From: CAWDNM01 sp964521195
GTDB taxonomy: Bacteria > Actinomycetota > Coriobacteriia > Anaerosomatales > JAAXUF01
Direction of reading: 5' to 3'
Assembly (NCBI GenBank): GCA_964521195.1
Contig: CAZFRE010000007.1
Location: 1-64,000 of the forward strand
Length of the DNA: 64,000 nucleotides
The notes under the pieces are model-generated. The model ran no database searches, was not told where the DNA came from, and saw nothing but the letters and a program-made list of their open reading frames with translations. Made by a program: the position numbers and the translations under genes. Below are positions 1-9,794 of this stretch, piece after piece. Each line of letters begins with the position of its first letter. The stretch's first letter is position 1.

Positions 1-3000
1 TGCGGACCGTGGCGGTCTTGGTGGCCTCGGTGTTGCCGGCGACGTCGGTGGCGAAATAGCGGATGGGGGTCTCACCCTCGGCCTCCACGAAGATGCCGGC
101 GGGGGAGTAGGTGGTGACGACCCCTTCCGGGGACACGTGGAAGGTGTTGGATACCCCCGAGACGGCGTCGGAACTCGACAGGTACACGGTCACGGGATTC
201 GCGATCCACGTCGTGGGCACGGTGTCGGTCGTGACAGGGGATGACTTGTCGACCCGTACAGTGGCCGTACGGGTGTCCTCCCGGTTCCCCGCGATGTCAC
301 GTGTGAAGAAGCGAAGTGTTGTCGTGCCTTCCTGCGAAACCATCGTTGCCGCCGTGGCCACGATCGAAGGCATCGAGCCGTCGAGGCTGTAGAAGGTGCG
401 GTCGACACCCGAAACGGTGTCGGTGGCGGTGAGGTGCACTGCTACGTCAGCCGTGCGCCACGCAGTGGGGGCGTCGTGGCCGGTTGAAGGCCGTGTCTTG
501 TCGATCCGTATGGTGGCGGTGCGGGTGGACTCCGCATTGTCGGCGAAGTCCCGCGCAAGGTAGTTGAGCGTGTGCGTGCCCTCGCTCGAGATCTCGACGG
601 GCGTTGTGTAGGTCGCCCAGACAAGACCGTTGAGCGAGAAGCGGATCGACGCGACGCCGGACGGTGTGTCGGAAGCGGCGAGGGAGATCAGCTGGTCGGT
701 GGTGACCCACCCGGTAGGTGCGTTGTCAGCGCTGGTCGGCAGCGTGCGGTCGAGGCGGACGTCGAACGAGCCTGTCGTTGAGGTGTTGCCGACGGTGTCG
801 GCTGCGCTGTAGCGAACGGTCGTGGTGCCCTCGGCGCTGATGGTGATGCCGGCGGGAGGATAGGGAATCGATGGGTCCGAACCGTCCGTGCTGTAGAGGA
901 GCGATGCGACGCCCGACCCTGTATCACTCGCAAGGATGCTGGCAGTGACCGGACCGGGCACCCACCCGGTCGGTGCCGACGGTACGAGGCTGGGCGGCGT
1001 GGTGTCGATCCGGACGAAGCTCGTGTGGTGCGGCGTCTCCTCGTTGCCGACGCCGTCAACCGCCCAGTACTCGACCGTCGTGGTGTTCTCATCGGTGACG
1101 CTGAAGGGTTCGGTGTAGACCTGGTCGGGGCCACCGTTCAGACGGTAGTGGATGACGGGATCGACGACGCCGTTGTCCGTCGCACTGAGGGTGATCGTCT
1201 GCGGCTCCGTGCGCCAATCCTCGTCGATGAGCGCATCGGAGACAGGCGGCTCGTTGTCGGAGATGAAGGTGCCGATGAGCTCGAACGCGTCGACATCGAT
1301 GATCGCGTCGGTGGCGCTCTCATTCCTCGAGCCGGTCCACTCGACCCTGAACGTGTGCAGGCCGGAGCCGAGCCCCGCCTTGCTGAAGACACGCTGCTGG
1401 TACCGGTTGGTCTCGCTGTATTGGTCGCATGTGCCCGCTTCGACGCCGTCGATGACGATGCGAGCGATTCCATGATCCGGGCCGGTCGCCGCGATGAGGT
1501 CGAACCGGTCACCCGTGACGGTACCGGCGAGCGCGCCGGGACCCCATGCGTACCGCACGATGCCCGCGGAGTGGAGCCCGAAGAGGTTACGTCCCCAATC
1601 GAATCCCTCCTGCTCGACCGAGGCCTGGTGCTCCTCCTCGAATCGGCGCAGCACGGTGAACGTCGTGGTCTGTGTCGGCTCCTGGTTGCCGACCGCGTCG
1701 ACCGAGTACCAGTCGAGCGTGTGGACACCGGGATTGCCGGGGCTGACGGTGGGCGTCGTCCCCTGAGTCAGGGGGGCGCCGTTGAGGCTGTAGTAGGTCG
1801 CGGCCACACCGGAATGGGCGTCGCTCGCAGCAAGGTTGATGACCGCGCTGTTCGTGTACACGCTCTGCGCATCGCACGTCGTCGACGGGGGAGTGGAGTC
1901 GAGCTGCAGCGGCTCGACATGAACGTCCTCTGCGTTGCCGAACAGGTCGACCGAGTAGAACGAGACGTACGTCGTGCCCTCCTCGCTGACGACGAAGGGT
2001 TCGGTGTACGGGGTGGTCGCGTCGGGCACGGTCGGCTCTACGCTGGCGATGTCGTAGAAGGTGGTCCCCTCGTTGCCGAGGTAGTCGGTCTGCGTGAGCT
2101 CGACTGAGAACGGCGGCGCCGTCCACGTCGTGGGGATGTTGGAGGTCGTGGTCGGCGGGTCGAAGTCCGTGACCTCTCCACCCAAGACCCCCTCCACGAT
2201 GAAGCTGTGGAAGTTCACGCGCGCGCTCGTGGCCGAGCCGTTGCGGTATCCACTGCAACCGTAGACGATCGAGTGGTTCTTGTCGGTGAGGACGCCGCTG
2301 TCCCAGACCAGTGAGAGTGACGGCGTGGTCGACGGGGCGTACAGGTCAGTGGTGTAGACCTTTCCGTCGAAGGAGATTCGGGCGATGCCCGAGTTGGAGG
2401 ACTTGTAGGCGTAGACGTACACGCGAGTCGACCGTCCGTAGCCGCCGACGTAGTTGGACGTGTACGTCGTCGCCGTCCTCGTGGCGTCCGGCGCGTTGGT
2501 CATCGGCCCCCACGTGCCGTTCCAGTACAGCTCAGGGGAGTAGATGGTGTACGTCTCGGAGGCTCGGCGCACGCGGAGGGTCGTGGACTGCGCGGTCTCG
2601 ACGTTGCCGGCGACATCCACGCCGCGGAACTGCACGGTATGGACACCGTAACCGGTCACGTAGGCGCTGGTTCCGTCCGTCCAGGCGCCGGAGTCGATCT
2701 TGTACTGCAGCTTTGAGACGCCGGACAGGTTGTCAACCGCCGAGAACCCGACGGTTGCGGAGTCGATGTAGCTCGCCGTCGCGTCGGTAGATGAGGTGGG
2801 CGGGGTGCTGTCGACTTTGAGGTTGACCGTCTTGGTGGACTCGACGTTGCCGGGACCGTCGACACTGTAGTAGTCCACCGGAACGGCCAGTCCGTTGCCG
2901 GTGATCGCAAACGGGCCGGTGTAGGTCTGAAGTGCACCGCCGTTGATGCGGTACTTGGTCTGCGCGACGTAACCGTCATCCGTCGCCGTCAGTCTGAGCA

Positions 3001-4948
3001 GCGAGCTCGGATTGTACCAGGCAGTCGTACCGTTGTCGGTGGTCGTCGGCGGTGTGGTGTCGGGCACGAGCGTGCCGTCGATGTCCACGCAGTCAAAGGT
3101 GATCGCCGTTCCGGATGACGCCGCGTTCTTCTTGTCGAGGGCCTCGATCGCGACGACGTGGTGCCCCGTCGTCGCGGCGGTCAGTCGGAACTTCGTCACG
3201 GAAGGTGTCGCCGTGTACGAGTCGAGTTCGGTCCAGTTGTAGCCGTCGAGTCGGATTCGGAACTTGCCCAGGTCCGGTCCGGTGGCGTAGTAGTATTCGG
3301 CCACCTGTCCCTGGAAGCTGAGGTACGCGGCGGCGCTTGCGCTCGTCGACCGTGCGACGGAACCTGCCGAGTAGTCGCCGCCCGCCGAGGGGCTCCAAGT
3401 ACCGCGATAGACGGCCGCGGTGGCCGTCTCCTCGTAGCGGTTGAACGCGGTGAAGAGCGCCTCGTGCATCGGCGTCTCTGCGTTGTCGGCGTTGTCGACG
3501 GCGTACCAGTTCAGGGTGTAGGACCCACGTTGCTCTGCGGGAATGATGACAGTCGTCCCGGTGGTCCAGGTCGAGGAGCCGTTAAGCCGCCACCGGACCT
3601 CTTTCACTCCAGACAAGGCGTCAAGTGCCGAGATCGAGATGTTGACAGCGCCGTAGTAGACGGGAGCGACGGTCGCTGCGGAGATCGGCGCGAAGTTGTC
3701 CACGCGAACCGTGGCGGTGTGAGTGGTCTCACGGTTTCCGGCTCGGTCCACGGAGAGATACTTGAGGGTGGTCGTACCCTCATCGGAGATGACCACGTCT
3801 CCCGTGGTGATGAGGCTCGGCTCAGATCCGTCGATACTGTAGTAGGTGGCCGCGATGCCGGAGCTACCTTCATCGCTGGCCGTGAGCCGCACGGTCACGG
3901 GACCGCGGCGCCATGTCGTCGGGGCGTTGTCGGTCGTTTCCGGCGCAATGGTGTCCGGCGTGCCTTCGACGAACGTGTAGCGCTGCAGCTCACTGTCGAG
4001 ACCGGTGGGCGAGCTGTTCGCCCACGCGAATCCGTCCTCGTCGATGATGAGTTTCGAGGAATTCCAGAGCGTGCCCTCGATCGGGTCGGGATACACGCCC
4101 ATGCTCTCGTCCCAGGAGGAGACTCGTGCGAACCGGGCGCCAGCCCCGTCATTCCCCAGCGCGTACGTGGTGCCCCAGCGGTCTTCCACGACGTCTCTGA
4201 TCGCGCCGATCCCGAACCCGGAGAAGTCGATGGAGTCGATGTAGACGCCGAGCGACGAGAATCGCGCAACGCGCCCGCCGATTCCGCTGTCGCCCACCAG
4301 CACGTCACCGTTCTGGGCGAGTTCCAGTCCTTCAACACCCGTGAGCACGGGCGAGGCGGGTTCGAAGTAGAGGATATCGGACGTATTGCCATCAACCCGT
4401 GCGACCTGGCCCAGGACGTTGTCGGACACATAGAGGTTGCCGGCGTCGTCAACATGGATGTCGCACGGGCTTTCGAACGTGGGGATGACGAACGCGTCGA
4501 CCTCGGTTTCGGTGGCCGGGTCGAACGTGACGACCTCCTCATTCCACGGGTCGGTGAAGTAGAGGAGTCCATCCGGGCCGATCTCGCAACCGAGAACCCA
4601 GCGGGTGCCGAGCGCGAACGTCTCGGTGGGGACGGTGGAGCCGGGCTCGTACACCGCGATGGTCGCCCCATCGCCGCTGGAGTTGGCGACCCACAGCCGT
4701 CCGAGGGCATCGTTGGTGAACGACGAGACGACGTAGCCCTCGCCGAGTGACGGGATGACGGTCTGGTCGGTGTACTGGTCCGCGTGATCGGGTGGCATGA
4801 ACACAGCTCGCGCGGGAGCAGCGGTACCAACGAGCGCCGCACAGACGAGGAGCGCGAGGACGGCGATCCACCGGGGATCGACGGCTCGTCTCGCGAGTGC
4901 GGTCGCCTGGGAAGACGTTGCGTGCGTGGTGCGGTTTCGACCGATCAC
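1..4948 (-). CDS. Large secreted NHL-propeller / Ig-like repeat surface protein (C-terminus beyond the window)
   Basis: One open minus-strand frame runs without a stop from a GTG at 4948 to the window edge (about 1,649 residues visible); AAAGG lies 8 nt upstream of the GTG. The N-terminus has Arg residues, a hydrophobic stretch and an APARA-type cleavage site near residue 50. Residues about 60-325 read as an NHL-like beta-propeller. After that come about eleven OmpL47/Ig-like repeats, each ending in a D-x-x-G/D-N-x-E signature (VDRAGNRE, VDVAGNVE, RDIAGNRE and so on) followed by a D-x-x-x-P linker. Three different jelly-roll-like modules interrupt the repeats at about residues 500-630, 793-928 and 1100-1230. 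The likely role is an extracellular adhesin or stalk protein. The true C-terminus, and therefore any cell-wall or membrane anchor, is not visible. Confidence 0.8.
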   Translation of the reverse strand, partial: MIGRNRTTHATSSQATALARRAVDPRWIAVLALLVCAALVGTAAPARAVFMPPDHADQYTDQTVIPSLGEGYVVSSFTNDALGRLWVANSSGDGATIAVYEPGSTVPTETFALGTRWVLGCEIGPDGLLYFTDPWNEEVVTFDPATETEVDAFVIPTFESPCDIHVDDAGNLYVSDNVLGQVARVDGNTSDILYFEPASPVLTGVEGLELAQNGDVLVGDSGIGGRVARFSSLGVYIDSIDFSGFGIGAIRDVVEDRWGTTYALGNDGAGARFARVSSWDESMGVYPDPIEGTLWNSSKLIIDEDGFAWANSSPTGLDSELQRYTFVEGTPDTIAPETTDNAPTTWRRGPVTVRLTASDEGSSGIAATYYSIDGSEPSLITTGDVVISDEGTTTLKYLSVDRAGNRETTHTATVRVDNFAPISAATVAPVYYGAVNISISALDALSGVKEVRWRLNGSSTWTTGTTVIIPAEQRGSYTLNWYAVDNADNAETPMHEALFTAFNRYEETATAAVYRGTWSPSAGGDYSAGSVARSTSASAAAYLSFQGQVAEYYYATGPDLGKFRIRLDGYNWTELDSYTATPSVTKFRLTAATTGHHVVAIEALDKKNAASSGTAITFDCVDIDGTLVPDTTPPTTTDNGTTAWYNPSSLLRLTATDDGYVAQTKYRINGGALQTYTGPFAITGNGLAVPVDYYSVDGPGNVESTKTVNLKVDSTPPTSSTDATASYIDSATVGFSAVDNLSGVSKLQYKIDSGAWTDGTSAYVTGYGVHTVQFRGVDVAGNVETAQSTTLRVRRASETYTIYSPELYWNGTWGPMTNAPDATRTATTYTSNYVGGYGRSTRVYVYAYKSSNSGIARISFDGKVYTTDLYAPSTTPSLSLVWDSGVLTDKNHSIVYGCSGYRNGSATSARVNFHSFIVEGVLGGEVTDFDPPTTTSNIPTTWTAPPFSVELTQTDYLGNEGTTFYDIASVEPTVPDATTPYTEPFVVSEEGTTYVSFYSVDLFGNAEDVHVEPLQLDSTPPSTTCDAQSVYTNSAVINLAASDAHSGVAATYYSLNGAPLTQGTTPTVSPGNPGVHTLDWYSVDAVGNQEPTQTTTFTVLRRFEEEHQASVEQEGFDWGRNLFGLHSAGIVRYAWGPGALAGTVTGDRFDLIAATGPDHGIARIVIDGVEAGTCDQYSETNRYQQRVFSKAGLGSGLHTFRVEWTGSRNESATDAIIDVDAFELIGTFISDNEPPVSDALIDEDWRTEPQTITLSATDNGVVDPVIHYRLNGGPDQVYTEPFSVTDENTTTVEYWAVDGVGNEETPHHTSFVRIDTTPPSLVPSAPTGWVPGPVTASILASDTGSGVASLLYSTDGSDPSIPYPPAGITISAEGTTTVRYSAADTVGNTSTTGSFDVRLDRTLPTSADNAPTGWVTTDQLISLAASDTPSGVASIRFSLNGLVWATYTTPVEISSEGTHTLNYLARDFADNAESTRTATIRIDKTRPSTGHDAPTAWRTADVAVHLTATDTVSGVDRTFYSLDGSMPSIVATAATMVSQEGTTTLRFFTRDIAGNREDTRTATVRVDKSSPVTTDTVPTTWIANPVTVYLSSSDAVSGVSNTFHVSPEGVVTTYSPAGIFVEAEGETPIRYFATDVAGNTEATKTATVR

Positions 4949-5226
4949 AGTCTCGTACCTTTCATCTGCGCCGCATACGCGCGCGCGAGCAGCGGTCTCA
5001 CGGATGTAGACCTGCCTTGTATATCGAACAGATACACCCCGCACCTTATAGCTACAGGCACGAAATGTGACGTAGATTACGGATTGGACGCCGCTCGTCG
5101 GCGCATACGCCCGCCCGTCGCGCGGTGCGTGAACCGCCGAGAACCCGTAGAATGCGTGCGGTAGGGGGCGTGCCACCGTCCGACGCCCCGCTCCGCACGC
5201 GATCGATACCGACGAAGGGATGTTGC

Positions 5227-6681
5227 ATGACGGCCAGAGTGTCGCCTGCCCGGCAGCGACGCCGCCAGCTTCAGCAGCTGTCTCTCTTGGCCTCGGACGT
5301 CCTGATGGTGGCGTTGGGTACCACCGTGGCGTCACTCGTACGGTTCCAGCGGGTTCGGCATATCGAGGCCATTCCCAACGCTGGACTCAACATCCAGTTC
5401 GCTGACCTCTCGCTCGTGATTCTGGTGATCTGGATCGTGTCGCTGTCCCTCGAGGGACTCTACGACGTCGATCGCGTCTACTGGGGCACAGGCGAGTACA
5501 GCCGCGTCGCTCGAGGGATGTCGCTGGGTGTGGTCGGCTTCATCCTCGTCACGTACATGCTGAAGCTATCGTCGGTGTCTCGTGGTTGGCTGATTCTGGC
5601 GTGGGCGTTCAGCATCGTGTTCGTCATCGCCGGGAGGCTTGCTGTCCGCTCCGCGCTTGCATTCGCCCGTTCCCGGGATCGCATGCTCAGGCCGACACTC
5701 ATCGTAGGCTTCAACCAAGAGGCGGCCGACCTCATCAGGCGCCTGAAGGCCAATACCTCATCGGGACTCATTCCGGTCGGATGCCTGGCGAGTTCGCGCG
5801 AGGGTGCGTTGAGCCTGCAGTACTGCACAGAAGACGTACCCTGCCTTGGGTCGGCGCGCGAGATCAAGGAGGTGCTGGCCTCCGAGGAGTTCGATACGGT
5901 CCTGATCGCCACCACTGCGTTCGACCCCGATGTGCTGTCGCGGCTCATCGCGGATCTTCGTGGGTTCCCTGTCGGAATCGAACTGTCTTCTGGTCTGCTG
6001 GATGTCACGACCTCGCGCGTACTGATCCGTGAGGTGTCCGGGGTCCCGCTGATCACTGTTCGCGGGGTGTCGTTCTCGGCGGGCAAACGCTTTGTGAAGC
6101 GCACGTTCGATCTCGTGGTGGGCGGAATCATCGCCCTGGTCGGGACGCCGATCTGGGTCATCCTGTCGCTCATGATCGTGAGTGAATCCCGCGGGCCGGT
6201 GTTCTACCGCCAGGTCCGTGTCGGCCGAGACGGTCGTACCTTCCGCATGTTCAAGTTCCGCTCCATGGCCCAGGGTGCGGACCAGATGCGCGATGAGCTC
6301 GGAGCGCACAACGAGGCGTCGGGTCCGCTCTTCAAGATGCAGAACGACCCGCGGGTCACACGTGTCGGCAAGTGGATGCGCAAGTTCTCCATCGACGAGT
6401 TCCCGCAACTGCTCAACGTGCTCCGCGGCGAGATGTCGCTCGTGGGACCCCGGCCGCCCCTGCCCGAGGAGGCTGCGCAGTACTCGCAGTACGAGTGGCG
6501 GCGCATGGAGGTGCTGCCCGGCATGACCGGCCTATGGCAGGTCTCGGGCCGCTCGAGACTCACATTCGAAGAGATGATCCGACTCGACCTGTTCTACATC
6601 GAGAACTGGTCGGTAGGCTTCGACATCTCGCTGATCATTCGGACGATCCCGGCGGTGGTGTTTGCGCGCGGCGCCTACTGA
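5227..6681 (+). CDS. Exopolysaccharide biosynthesis polyprenyl glycosylphosphotransferase (WcaJ/WbaP-like)
   Basis: Transfers a sugar-1-phosphate from a nucleotide sugar to undecaprenyl phosphate, starting a cell-envelope glycan at the membrane. The 484-residue protein has several N-terminal membrane helices, a central Rossmann-like CoA-binding-type domain (about 150-260), another helix near 300, and the C-terminal bacterial sugar transferase domain with KFRSM, DEFPQLLNVL, LVGPRP and PGMTGLWQVSGR. The start is taken at ATG 5227, preceded by GAAGGGA; an in-frame ATG at 5125 would add 34 unlikely Arg-rich residues. It is convergent with the WecG/TagA gene, their ends overlapping by 7 bp, so both probably serve the same glycan. 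The sugar specificity cannot be read. Confidence 0.9.
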   Translation: MTARVSPARQRRRQLQQLSLLASDVLMVALGTTVASLVRFQRVRHIEAIPNAGLNIQFADLSLVILVIWIVSLSLEGLYDVDRVYWGTGEYSRVARGMSLGVVGFILVTYMLKLSSVSRGWLILAWAFSIVFVIAGRLAVRSALAFARSRDRMLRPTLIVGFNQEAADLIRRLKANTSSGLIPVGCLASSREGALSLQYCTEDVPCLGSAREIKEVLASEEFDTVLIATTAFDPDVLSRLIADLRGFPVGIELSSGLLDVTTSRVLIREVSGVPLITVRGVSFSAGKRFVKRTFDLVVGGIIALVGTPIWVILSLMIVSESRGPVFYRQVRVGRDGRTFRMFKFRSMAQGADQMRDELGAHNEASGPLFKMQNDPRVTRVGKWMRKFSIDEFPQLLNVLRGEMSLVGPRPPLPEEAAQYSQYEWRRMEVLPGMTGLWQVSGRSRLTFEEMIRLDLFYIENWSVGFDISLIIRTIPAVVFARGAY

Positions 6682-7436
6682 GGCGGACGCTTGCCGTAGC
6701 GCACGGTGTCGGCGATGAAGACGCTGTTGCCCACGAGGTAGCGGTACCACATGCGCCGTGGTTCGCTGAACAGCCTGAACAGCCATTCAAGCCGCAATGT
6801 CCGCCACGCCTTCGGTGCGCGGGGCTTGGTGCCTGCGATGAAGTCGAATGCGGCGCCTACGCATGCGATCGGCATGCCGAGCTGCTCGAGTCGCTCCAAC
6901 GCCCAGGTCTCCTGTTTCGGGGCCGACACGCCCAGCCAGAGTGCGTTCGCGCCGGAGGACCGAACGGCCCGAACGAGTTCTTCCGACACGGTCTCGTCCC
7001 ACGTGCCCCAGGGCGGCGAGAGGGTGCCGACGATGGAGAGCGTGGGATACGCATCCAGCAGGTTCTCGCGCACCTTCTCGGCGACCCCGGCTGCCCCGCC
7101 GAGCAGGAAGAAGTGCACCCCGGGATCGTCTTGGGCAATGCGGGCGACCGCGTCGAAGAAGTCGGGGCCCGGGCACCTGACGGCCGCGCGGCTGCCCGAC
7201 AGTCGCGCGGCGAGTTCAACGGCGGCACCGTCCACCAGACCCTGCACGTCAGGGCTCTCCAGCATGCGAGCGTACTCGGCGGAGTTGCGGCGAAGCAGCG
7301 CGGATTGACCGTTGACGAACGCGTAGACTCTGGGCCGTCCGGCCCCTGCGTCCTCGATGAACTGACGCGTAGCGGCTTCGAGGGAAAGCGGAGAGACTCT
7401 CAGTCCCGCGACGTACATGTGCGAGGCGGTGGACAT
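6675..7436 (-). CDS. WecG/TagA/CpsF family glycosyltransferase
   Basis: Adds a sugar, in known members N-acetylmannosamine(uronate), to an undecaprenyl-diphosphate-linked intermediate in teichoic acid or exopolysaccharide assembly. The 253-residue length is normal. Family signatures are visible: GPDFFDA, FFLLGGAAG, LSPPWG, LWLGVSAPKQE, GAAFDFIAG and the C-terminal EPRRMWYRYL. The start is ATG 7436 with GAGGG about 13 nt upstream; a second Met seven codons in is possible. It lies between the initiating sugar transferase (convergent) and galE (divergent), a typical envelope-polysaccharide setting. Confidence 0.88.
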   Translation of the reverse strand: MSTASHMYVAGLRVSPLSLEAATRQFIEDAGAGRPRVYAFVNGQSALLRRNSAEYARMLESPDVQGLVDGAAVELAARLSGSRAAVRCPGPDFFDAVARIAQDDPGVHFFLLGGAAGVAEKVRENLLDAYPTLSIVGTLSPPWGTWDETVSEELVRAVRSSGANALWLGVSAPKQETWALERLEQLGMPIACVGAAFDFIAGTKPRAPKAWRTLRLEWLFRLFSEPRRMWYRYLVGNSVFIADTVRYGKRPPQ

Positions 7437-7597
7437 GGGTTCGCTCGGACCCTCTCTCTAAAGCAGCGAGGCGCAGACCGCATTCGGTCGACTATCATTG
7501 GACGCTGACGAGCATAGCGCACCGTCCGTCAGGCCGTGCACTGCTCGGCCGGGTCAGGTGCCGGCGATATCGCCGCGCGGGAGAAGGACGGGGCACG

Positions 7598-8578
7598 ATG
7601 CGCATTCTGGTCACAGGTGGTGCGGGCTACATCGGCTCAGTCACCACCCGATGGCTTCTCGACGCAGGGCACGAATGCGTCGTCCTCGATACCCTCGAGC
7701 GCGGACACGCCGCTGCGGTGGACGCCCGCGCGGAGTTGGTGCGGGGCTCGGTCGGTGATCGCGAGGCCCTACGGGAGGCGCTTCCCGGATGCGATGCGGT
7801 CATGCACCTGGCGGGATTCATCGAGGTGGCCGAGTCTGTTGCGAATCCGGACGCGTACTTCCGGGCGAACACGTACGAACCCTTTGTGATGCTTGAGGAG
7901 ATGACGAAGCACGGCGTCGCGCGGATCGTGTTCTCGTCGACCGCAGCGGTCTATGGCGAACCCGCTGCATGGCCGATCACGGAAGCGGCACCCACACACC
8001 CTGTGAATCCGTATGGCGCGAGCAAGCTCGCATTCGAACGCGCCATCGAAGAGGCGAAGGAGCGCGGCGAGCTCGTTGCCGTGCGGTTCCGATACTTCAA
8101 CGTCGCCGGGGCCTGGCCGGACGGCTCGATGGGGGAGGCGCACGACCCGGAGACGCACATCATCCCACGGGTGCTCATGTCGCTTCTTCGCGGACAACAG
8201 CGCTTCGAGGTCTTCGGAGGTGACTATCCGACCCCGGACGGCACCTGCGTTCGCGACTACATCCACGTGCTTGATCTGGCCGAGGCCCATCGGCTCGCAC
8301 TCGAGCATCTCTTCAGCGGCGGCGCGGGGGGCGTGTTCAACCTGGGCAACGGTGCGGGGTACAGCAACCTCGAGGTCGTGCGGGCCTGCGTGGACGTCAG
8401 TGGCCGAGACGTGGAGGTCGTGGTCGGCGACAGGCGACCAGGTGATCCAGCGGTGCTGGTCGCTTCGTCGAAGCTGGCAGAGTCCGCCCTTGGATGGCGC
8501 CCTCAACGCGGTTCCTTGGCCGAGATGATCGGCGATGCCTGGCATTGGCACCTTGAACACCCGAACGGGTACCAGTAG
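7598..8578 (+). CDS. galE: UDP-glucose 4-epimerase
   Basis: Interconverts UDP-glucose and UDP-galactose using tightly bound NAD+, supplying precursors for the neighbouring glycan genes. The 326-residue short-chain dehydrogenase has the NAD-binding GGAGYIGS at residues 7-14, the catalytic Y-x-x-x-K at Tyr139/Lys143 within NPYGASK, the RYFNVAGA segment and the late GTCVRDYIHV motif. GGGAGAAGG precedes the ATG. A related UDP-hexose 4-epimerase specificity (GlcNAc/GalNAc) cannot be excluded. Its 3' end carries the promoter of the following tRNA gene. Confidence 0.9.
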   Translation: MRILVTGGAGYIGSVTTRWLLDAGHECVVLDTLERGHAAAVDARAELVRGSVGDREALREALPGCDAVMHLAGFIEVAESVANPDAYFRANTYEPFVMLEEMTKHGVARIVFSSTAAVYGEPAAWPITEAAPTHPVNPYGASKLAFERAIEEAKERGELVAVRFRYFNVAGAWPDGSMGEAHDPETHIIPRVLMSLLRGQQRFEVFGGDYPTPDGTCVRDYIHVLDLAEAHRLALEHLFSGGAGGVFNLGNGAGYSNLEVVRACVDVSGRDVEVVVGDRRPGDPAVLVASSKLAESALGWRPQRGSLAEMIGDAWHWHLEHPNGYQ

Positions 8579-8581
8579 AAT
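8553..8581 (+). promoter_or_regulatory. Sigma-70-type promoter of tRNA-Val
   Basis: TTGAAC (8553-8558) and TAGAAT (8576-8581) are separated by exactly 17 nt. The predicted start near 8588 lies about 20 nt before the mature tRNA. The promoter overlaps the last codons and stop codon of galE. Confidence 0.65.
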
Positions 8582-8606
8582 CACTTCTCGCCGCTTGCGG
8601 CAGCAC

Positions 8607-8681
8607 GGGCGATTAGCTCAGGGGGAGAGCGCTTCCTTCACACGGAAGAAGTCGTAGGTTCAAATCCTACATCGCCCACCA
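8607..8681 (+). tRNA. tRNA-Val (anticodon CAC)
   Basis: Cloverleaf of 75 nt with encoded CCA. The acceptor arm GGGCGAT pairs with ATCGCCC, the D-arm contains TAGCTCAGGGGGAGAGC, and the anticodon arm CTTCC/GGAAG encloses TTCACAC, giving CAC, which reads GTG. The T-arm contains GTTCAAATC. Confidence 0.97.
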
Positions 8682-8690
8682 GTGAACCCA

Positions 8691-8735
8691 GCGCCCCATC
8701 GCGGCCGGACCGGCGGCGATGGGGCGCTTGCTTTT
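8691..8735 (+). terminator. Rho-independent terminator after tRNA-Val
   Basis: A perfect 12-bp stem (8691-8702 with 8716-8727, GCGCCCCATCGC and its complement) with a 13-nt loop is followed by TTGCTTTT. It lies 9 nt after the tRNA 3' end. Confidence 0.85.
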
Positions 8736-8943
8736 GCCTGCTCACCCGGTGGATATGTCATCGGACCTAAAGATTTCGACCTCTCCTCGGACTGGCCGCG
8801 TCTGCGGTGTTCACACTGCGAATCGGTGTTGTCGCGGTTGGGTAGTGGCTTCACGTGCGCGTACCGCCTCTGGTCGACAATCCGTTCTCCGCGATAATGG
8901 AGATGCGATCCTTGGTGCTGGACCACGATCAGAGCGGTCGGTG

Positions 8944-9762
8944 ATGTACGCCACGCGAGCTGCTGCCAAATTGGGATTCAGAATCGTCACGCTAGTCGGT
9001 CTGATGACCGCTTGTCTCCTGCTGGCAGCGTGCGGTCGCGCCACCTGGTGGGCCTCGGATGAGTCCCTGGGTCGTATCAGCGCCGAGATCGCGGACCGGG
9101 CGGCGGCGAACGACACCACGTACTTCAGTGCTTTGACGGCTGACCGTGAGTCCGTGCCGGCCCTCATCGGCGAGATCCGCCGCAGCGGGATCGCCACCAA
9201 CTACGCGGATCACCTCGTAGTGGCGACGGCGGATTCCGCCTCACTCGTGTACGACCGAAAGGCGGGCTCGGCGCAGACCGTCTCCTTCATCATCCGCCTT
9301 TCCCTTGTTGACGGGGCGCCCAGAGTGGACCAGATAGCGACGGACGTGCAGCCGTCGGTCGAGCCCACCGCCATCGCCGGCAAGTCCGGGGAGCCCTCAG
9401 CCGAAACGACACCGACGGAGTTCGGGGACGTAGCTGTCTCGATCACACTTCCTGGTGGCCGGCTGCAGGCCTACCGTCTCAACACCGCCATCATCGGACT
9501 GACAAACATGTCCGAGCGACCGGTGGAGATCACCGTGCCACTCAATGGCATCGTGCGAGTCACGGACGAACAGGATCGAGTCGTCTTCGAGGGGTTTGAG
9601 CCGCCGATACAGGACATCGACGGCCGCCAACACCTTCTCGCGCCGCTGGACACCGTCTACGGCGTTGTGCGCTTTGTCGGCCCGGACCCGGGCGTGTACG
9701 CCGTCACCGCTCAGGTCTCGGGGATCTGGTCTGCCCCGTTCGCCGTGGAAAGCGCCTACTGA
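8944..9762 (+). CDS. Putative lipoprotein of unknown function
   Basis: I do not recognise the 272-residue product as a named family. The N-terminus has Arg/Lys residues, a hydrophobic stretch and the lipobox LLAAC with Cys near residue 31, so it is probably a membrane-anchored lipoprotein. Residues about 40-135 include a helical segment and a beta-rich half that could be an SnoaL/NTF2-like fold, which is speculative. A Ser/Thr/Pro-rich linker follows, then a beta-rich C-terminal domain (about 160-272) resembling a small Ig-like module. The start is ATG 8944; GTG 8941 is adjacent and no strong Shine-Dalgarno is visible. It stands between the tRNA terminator and the ABC-F gene. Confidence 0.6.
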   Translation: MYATRAAAKLGFRIVTLVGLMTACLLLAACGRATWWASDESLGRISAEIADRAAANDTTYFSALTADRESVPALIGEIRRSGIATNYADHLVVATADSASLVYDRKAGSAQTVSFIIRLSLVDGAPRVDQIATDVQPSVEPTAIAGKSGEPSAETTPTEFGDVAVSITLPGGRLQAYRLNTAIIGLTNMSERPVEITVPLNGIVRVTDEQDRVVFEGFEPPIQDIDGRQHLLAPLDTVYGVVRFVGPDPGVYAVTAQVSGIWSAPFAVESAY

Positions 9763-9794
9763 GTACTCGGTCCGACGAGTGGTAGACTGCGCAC

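Noticed and set aside
5018..5036. Inverted repeat TGTAT...ATACA between the surface protein and the sugar transferase
   Set aside because: Only five perfectly paired bases with a ten-base spacer and no recognisable regulator motif; it may occur by chance in the AT-richer divergent promoter region. I saw no consensus promoter or riboswitch there on either strand.
8682..8943. A longer lipoprotein start at 8719
   Set aside because: It would run through the tRNA terminator and push the signal peptide far from the N-terminus; the ATG at 8944 places the lipobox correctly.
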